A stretch of 9,826 nucleotides of DNA, taken from the NCBI GenBank assembly GCA_900752535.1, contig CAADVV010000457.1, positions 1 through 9,826 of the forward strand, in the 5' to 3' direction. The position numbers were made by a program, and so were the translations under genes. The stretch's first letter is position 1. Every line of letters begins with the position of its first letter. A model generated the notes under the pieces. That model searched no databases, was not told the DNA's origin, and saw nothing but the letters and a program-made list of their open reading frames with translations. This document shows positions 8,087 to 9,826 of the stretch, piece by piece. Source of the stretch: Bacteroidales bacterium (GTDB taxonomy: Bacteria; Bacteroidota; Bacteroidia; Bacteroidales; Muribaculaceae).

Positions 8087-8136
8087 TGGATTGCTCAGTC
8101 GTAGATGTTAAACAAGGTTAAATTCACTCTCTCTAA

Positions 8137-8168
8137 TTTGGTTTATAACATAAACTACTTTATCTTTG
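8137..8168 (+). promoter_or_regulatory. Promoter of the membrane protein/regulator operon
   Basis: TTTG (8137-8140), a 20-nt spacer and TATCTTTG (8161-8168) match the Bacteroidota consensus exactly. Transcription should start at about 8172-8176, giving a leader of roughly 90 nt before the preferred ATG at 8265. Confidence 0.85.
8140..8156. promoter_or_regulatory. Putative operator 1 (dyad in promoter spacer)
   Basis: GGTTTAT-AAC-ATAAACT is a dyad filling most of the spacer between the -33 and -7 elements. Bound protein here would block RNA polymerase. It matches operator 2 in all but the three central bases and the last base. The identity of the binder is inferred. Confidence 0.6.
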
Positions 8169-8178
8169 CGCTGAATTC

Positions 8179-8207
8179 GAGCGGTAATCGCGAGTGCCGC
8201 TCTTTTT
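8179..8207 (+). terminator. Terminator-like hairpin in the leader (possible attenuator)
   Basis: GAGCGG (8179-8184) pairs with CCGCTC (8197-8202) across a 12-nt loop and is followed by TTTTT (8203-8207), the layout of an intrinsic terminator. It lies downstream of the promoter and upstream of the coding region, so it would end transcripts after about 35 nt or act as a structured leader. The stem is short (6 bp). Confidence 0.55.
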
Positions 8208-8218
8208 CAGACAAACAT

Positions 8219-8235
8219 GGTTTATATTATAAACC
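8219..8235. promoter_or_regulatory. Putative operator 2 (perfect 17-bp palindrome in the leader)
   Basis: GGTTTATA-T-TATAAACC is a perfect palindrome sharing the GGTTTAT-N3-ATAAAC core with operator 1. The centre-to-centre distance is 79 bp. It overlaps an upstream in-frame ATG (8217), which supports taking the later ATG as the true start. Confidence 0.65.
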
Positions 8236-8264
8236 AATTTATGAATCCTAAAATCATCAGAAAG

Positions 8265-8891
8265 ATGGAAGAAAAATCAATCACCGAAAGAGAGAGCATC
8301 GCCCTGATAACGGACATGATCTCACGCACCAAGCAGCGCTACATCGGCAACGGCAACATCATGCTCATGTGGGGCTACTTGACTGTAGCCGTAACAATAT
8401 TAATTTGGGTGCTTTTGGAAGCCACACATCATCCTGCATGGAATTGGCTATGGTTTCTTATATGGATTGTTGGTGGAACTGCAACGCCAATAATGGCTCG
8501 AAAACAGCAAGTCGAACGCGGGGTAAAAAATTACTCTGACCGTATAACCTCTCAGATATGGTCTATCGTCGGAGCAATGGCTATTGTCGCAACAGCCATG
8601 TGTCTTGGTTTCCTTCTTATAGGAGGTAAAGACAGTTGGTCTATGATGTTTGCCTATGCGCTCATAATTGTTCCTTTCGGAGAAATAGTTCAAGGGGTTA
8701 TTCTTAAAGAAAACGCCCTGAAAGCCGGGGGAATAATCGGCATGGTAATTGGGATATTCACTGTTTGTTGTATTGCCGGCGGCGTGAAATTGTACGCAAA
8801 CTGGTATTTACCGATGTTTATGACAGCATTCATCGCTATGTTCATAATCCCCGGCCATATCCTCAACCATAAAGCCTCACAGGAAAGATGA
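8265..8891 (+). CDS. Six-helix integral membrane protein of unknown function, partner of the regulator
   Basis: I do not recognise an assigned function. From the ATG at 8265 the protein is 208 residues. A polar, charged N-terminus (1-28, MEEKSITERESIALITDMIS) should face the cytoplasm. About six hydrophobic helices follow at roughly 31-51, 59-77, 98-119, 125-145, 153-174 and 178-200. A short charged loop (79-97, ARKQQVERGVKNYSDR) and a cytoplasmic-looking tail (HKASQER) complete it. No catalytic motif is visible. The pattern of an acidic N-terminal helix followed by GNxxLxWGYL recurs, as far as I recall, in Bacteroidota membrane proteins encoded beside winged-helix regulators. In-frame ATGs at 8217 and 8241 exist, but 8217 sits on operator 2 and 8265 has the A/G-rich AGAAAG before it. 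It overlaps the regulator gene by 4 nt (ATGA). Codons look more AT-rich than in the upstream operon. Confidence 0.75.
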   Translation: MEEKSITERESIALITDMISRTKQRYIGNGNIMLMWGYLTVAVTILIWVLLEATHHPAWNWLWFLIWIVGGTATPIMARKQQVERGVKNYSDRITSQIWSIVGAMAIVATAMCLGFLLIGGKDSWSMMFAYALIIVPFGEIVQGVILKENALKAGGIIGMVIGIFTVCCIAGGVKLYANWYLPMFMTAFIAMFIIPGHILNHKASQER

Positions 8892-9169
8892 AAGAGCTCA
8901 ATCCGCTTCTGCATTCCCAACTCCGGCTTGCCGTAATGTCGATACTGATGAATGTGGAGGAAGCAGATTTTGTCTATCTCAAAGAGAAAACCGAATCTAC
9001 TGCCGGAAACCTGAGCGTCCAGCTCGACAAACTCTCAACCGCCGGATACATAACCGTTGACAAAGGCTTTGTCGGCCGCAAGACCCGGACAGTCTGCCGG
9101 ATAACCGAGGATGGCCGCAAAGCCTTCGAAGAATATGTCAGCGCCCTCAAAACCTACCTGAACCTTTAA
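8888..9169 (+). CDS. Winged-helix transcriptional regulator (HTH_34/MarR-like)
   Basis: A small DNA-binding protein of 93 residues, essentially one winged-helix domain. Helices at about 6-21 and 28-35 lead to a probable recognition helix, TAGNLSVQLDKLSTAGY (38-54). The wing follows (ITVDKGFVGRKTRTVCRIT, 55-73, with basic residues at its tip), then a C-terminal helix (74-91) that could dimerise. The STAGNLSVQLDKLSTAGYI pattern is typical of the winged-helix family annotated as HTH_34 (PF13601). There is no ligand-binding domain. The start overlaps the membrane-protein stop (ATGA) and is preceded by AGGAAAG, a Shine-Dalgarno-like sequence unusual for this phylum, so the two are probably co-translated. 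The palindromes upstream of the operon are good candidate binding sites for autoregulation. That is inference. Confidence 0.87.
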   Translation: MKELNPLLHSQLRLAVMSILMNVEEADFVYLKEKTESTAGNLSVQLDKLSTAGYITVDKGFVGRKTRTVCRITEDGRKAFEEYVSALKTYLNL

Positions 9170-9197
9170 CCGATAACTGAAATAAGCACACGCCATG

Positions 9198-9229
9198 CCA
9201 TCGGCGCAACCACTCGCGCCGATGGTTTT
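9198..9229 (+). terminator. Rho-independent terminator after the regulator gene
   Basis: A perfect 10-bp stem, CCATCGGCGC (9198-9207) with GCGCCGATGG (9216-9225), has an 8-nt loop and is followed by TTTT. It lies 28 nt after the regulator stop. Confidence 0.92.
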
Positions 9230-9260
9230 GTCATGTCCTTGGAGATGATAAGTATCGTGC

Positions 9261-9276
9261 AGTCGCATCCGCGACT
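9261..9276. other. Short inverted repeat
   Basis: AGTCGC and GCGACT form a perfect 6-bp stem around an ATCC tetraloop, flanked by TATC and GATA that could extend it with a bulge. No T-run follows; role unknown. Confidence 0.5.
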
Positions 9277-9353
9277 TGATAATTGGATCTGTTGACAAAA
9301 TTTTACATTTGAGCTTTGATGGGGAGTTATGGGCGTGGTGGACGGTTTTAGAG

Positions 9354-9375
9354 TGCACATATCACTGCACATATC
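9354..9375. repeat. 10-bp direct repeat TGCACATATC x2
   Basis: Two identical copies with a 2-nt spacer (12-bp period) lie in the non-coding stretch between the regulator terminator and the tRNA. They could be a binding site; no gene start follows nearby. Confidence 0.75.
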
Positions 9376-9384
9376 CCTGAAAAC

Positions 9385-9401
9385 GGGGTGCGGCGCACCC
9401 C
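9385..9401. other. GC-rich hairpin in non-coding DNA
   Basis: GGGGTGC and GCACCCC form a perfect 7-bp stem with a GGC triloop. No T-run follows on either strand. The whole 9231-9453 stretch otherwise shows no gene or RNA that I can recognise. Confidence 0.55.
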
Positions 9402-9453
9402 GGGCGGAGTGGAGGAGTGTAGGCAACGGGTTGATTTGGACCTGAATACGACG

Positions 9454-9488
9454 AAAAAGGAGAACTGATGTTTGAATCAATTCTCCTT
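9454..9488 (-). terminator. Rho-independent terminator of tRNA-Gln
   Basis: Read on the minus strand, AAGGAGAA pairs with TTCTCCTT, with an inner TGAT/ATCA pairing that extends the stem past one mismatch. TTTTT follows. It begins 3 nt beyond the tRNA 3' end. Confidence 0.85.
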
Positions 9489-9490
9489 CG

Positions 9491-9561
9491 TTGTCTTGGA
9501 GGGATTCGAACCCCCACAGGCGGAACCAGAATCCGACGTGCTACCATTACACCACAAGACA
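9491..9561 (-). tRNA. tRNA-Gln (anticodon CUG)
   Basis: The 71 nt fold as a complete cloverleaf. The acceptor stem is TGTCTTG/CAAGACA, starting with the U1-A72 pair typical of tRNA-Gln, with discriminator A. The D arm is GTGT-AATGGTA-GCAC. The anticodon loop TTCTGGT gives CUG, reading CAG codons. The T arm is GGGGG-TTCGAAT-CCCTC with one G-U pair. The 27-43 pair at the top of the anticodon stem is U-C, a mismatch. CCA is not encoded and is added after transcription. Confidence 0.95.
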
Positions 9562-9606
9562 ATTGCTTGTCGTCTCGGCGACATCGTTGTGTCGTTTTGA
9601 CAGGTG

Positions 9607-9637
9607 CAAAGGTATGCACTTTTTCAAAACTGACAAA
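9607..9637 (-). promoter_or_regulatory. Promoter of tRNA-Gln
   Basis: On the minus strand, TTTG (9634-9637), a 19-nt spacer and TACCTTTG (9607-9614) match the Bacteroidota promoter consensus. The expected start near 9600 gives a precursor with about 40 nt of 5' leader. Confidence 0.88.
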
Positions 9638-9714
9638 ACTTTTTTGCGATTTTTTTCAATCTTTTTTGAGCTGCTCAGGCATTCTGTCATTATATCAGCC
9701 ATTTATGACCTGAT

Positions 9715-9759
9715 AAAAAAGAGCCCGGGCCGTCGTGATATCAAAAGGACGGCTCGGGC
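9715..9759 (-). terminator. Rho-independent terminator of the right-edge minus-strand gene
   Basis: On the minus strand a 12-bp stem (9748-9759 with 9723-9734, one G-T mismatch pair) is followed by TCTTTTTT. It lies 19 nt after the stop codon of the partial gene at the right edge. Confidence 0.9.
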
Positions 9760-9778
9760 GATAGGGTTAGTAGCGATT

Positions 9779-9826
9779 TCAGATGATTCCGCGCAGTTCG
9801 GCGATGTCGCTGACCGAGTGGCGGGG
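9779..9826 (-). CDS. C-terminal end of an unidentified protein (partial, cut by window edge)
   Basis: The minus-strand frame reads PRHSVSDIAELRGII then TGA, and the terminator at 9715-9759 directly follows. This is the layout of a gene's 3' end. Fifteen residues are too few to name the family. The rest lies beyond the window. Confidence 0.5.
   Translation of the reverse strand, partial: PRHSVSDIAELRGII

Larger units (their letters stand above)
7645..8136. other. Repeat-rich intergenic region between hemW and the membrane-protein promoter
   Basis: I see no convincing gene here. In order, the region holds a 9-bp tandem repeat (7652-7707), a minus-strand TATCTTTG box (7823-7830), a CCCCGA/TCGGGG inverted repeat (7832-7853) and a 12-bp direct repeat (7877-7902). 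It continues with an ATGCCG/CGGCAT inverted repeat (7933-7955) and an AATCTAC/GTAGATT hairpin followed by an AT tract (7976-8000), which could be a weak hemW-operon terminator. Last come an ATCATT hexamer run (8001-8031) and a phased TTGCAT array (8042-8086). By eye the region from about 7900 to 8160 is much richer in A+T than the operon to its left. Confidence 0.6.

Noticed and set aside
7893..8111. 72-codon plus-strand frame with a polyisoleucine hydrophobic run
   Set aside because: The hydrophobic stretch is produced by the ATCATT simple repeat and the TTGCAT array; there is no promoter or start context.
9235..9244. Resemblance of GTCCTTGGAG to the tRNA-Gln 3' end (GTCTTGGAG on the plus strand), as a possible attachment-site remnant
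   Set aside because: Only about seven bases match contiguously, which is not enough for an att repeat, and no integrase gene is present.
9468..9713. 81-codon plus-strand frame across the tRNA region
   Set aside because: It is the antisense read-through of tRNA-Gln and its promoter, a well-known source of false proteins (the LGGIRTPTGG-type sequence).
1..9826. CRISPR arrays, insertion sequences or phage genes
   Set aside because: I found no regularly spaced direct repeats with unique spacers, no transposase or integrase motifs and no terminal inverted repeats.

Overview
This window most likely comes from a gut-type Bacteroidales chromosome, and Muribaculaceae or a close relative would fit. 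The call rests on features visible in the sequence. Three promoters match the Bacteroidota pattern TTTG-N19-20-TAnnTTTG. The first gene encodes an adhesin-like protein with a type IX secretion (T9SS) C-terminal sorting domain. The delta-prime clamp-loader and AddB-like nuclease genes have typical Bacteroidales sequence signatures. The genus is an inference; no database could be searched.

Layout, left to right. (1) Positions 1-2236 hold a secreted multidomain protein. It has gingipain/HagA-like adhesin (choice-of-anchor J) domains, fibronectin-III-like segments and a type A T9SS sorting domain, and its start may lie outside the window. A strong terminator follows at 2290-2328. (2) Positions 2382-7644 hold a tight three-gene operon: holB-like DNA polymerase III delta', an AddB-like PD-(D/E)XK nuclease with an iron-sulfur cysteine set, and hemW, a radical SAM heme chaperone. 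The first gene appears to be transcribed leaderless from a promoter whose -7 box ends six bases before the ATG. (3) Positions 7645-8264 are a 620-bp repeat-rich, AT-rich intergenic region with several short tandem repeats, palindromes and a strong promoter. (4) Positions 8265-9169 hold a two-gene module: a six-helix membrane protein overlapping by 4 nt a 93-residue winged-helix regulator, closed by a terminator. (5) Positions 9231-9453 are non-coding. (6) On the minus strand are tRNA-Gln(CUG) with its own promoter and terminator, and the last 15 codons of an unidentified gene with its terminator.

The most interesting part is the control region of the membrane protein/regulator pair. Two near-identical dyads (GGTTTAT-N3-ATAAACC) lie 79 bp apart. 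One sits between the promoter elements and the other lies in the leader. A terminator-like hairpin lies between them, beginning within about ten bases of the expected transcription start. This suggests a DNA-binding repressor, plausibly the winged-helix protein itself, combined with early termination or a structured leader. The rest of the window is ordinary chromosomal core material.
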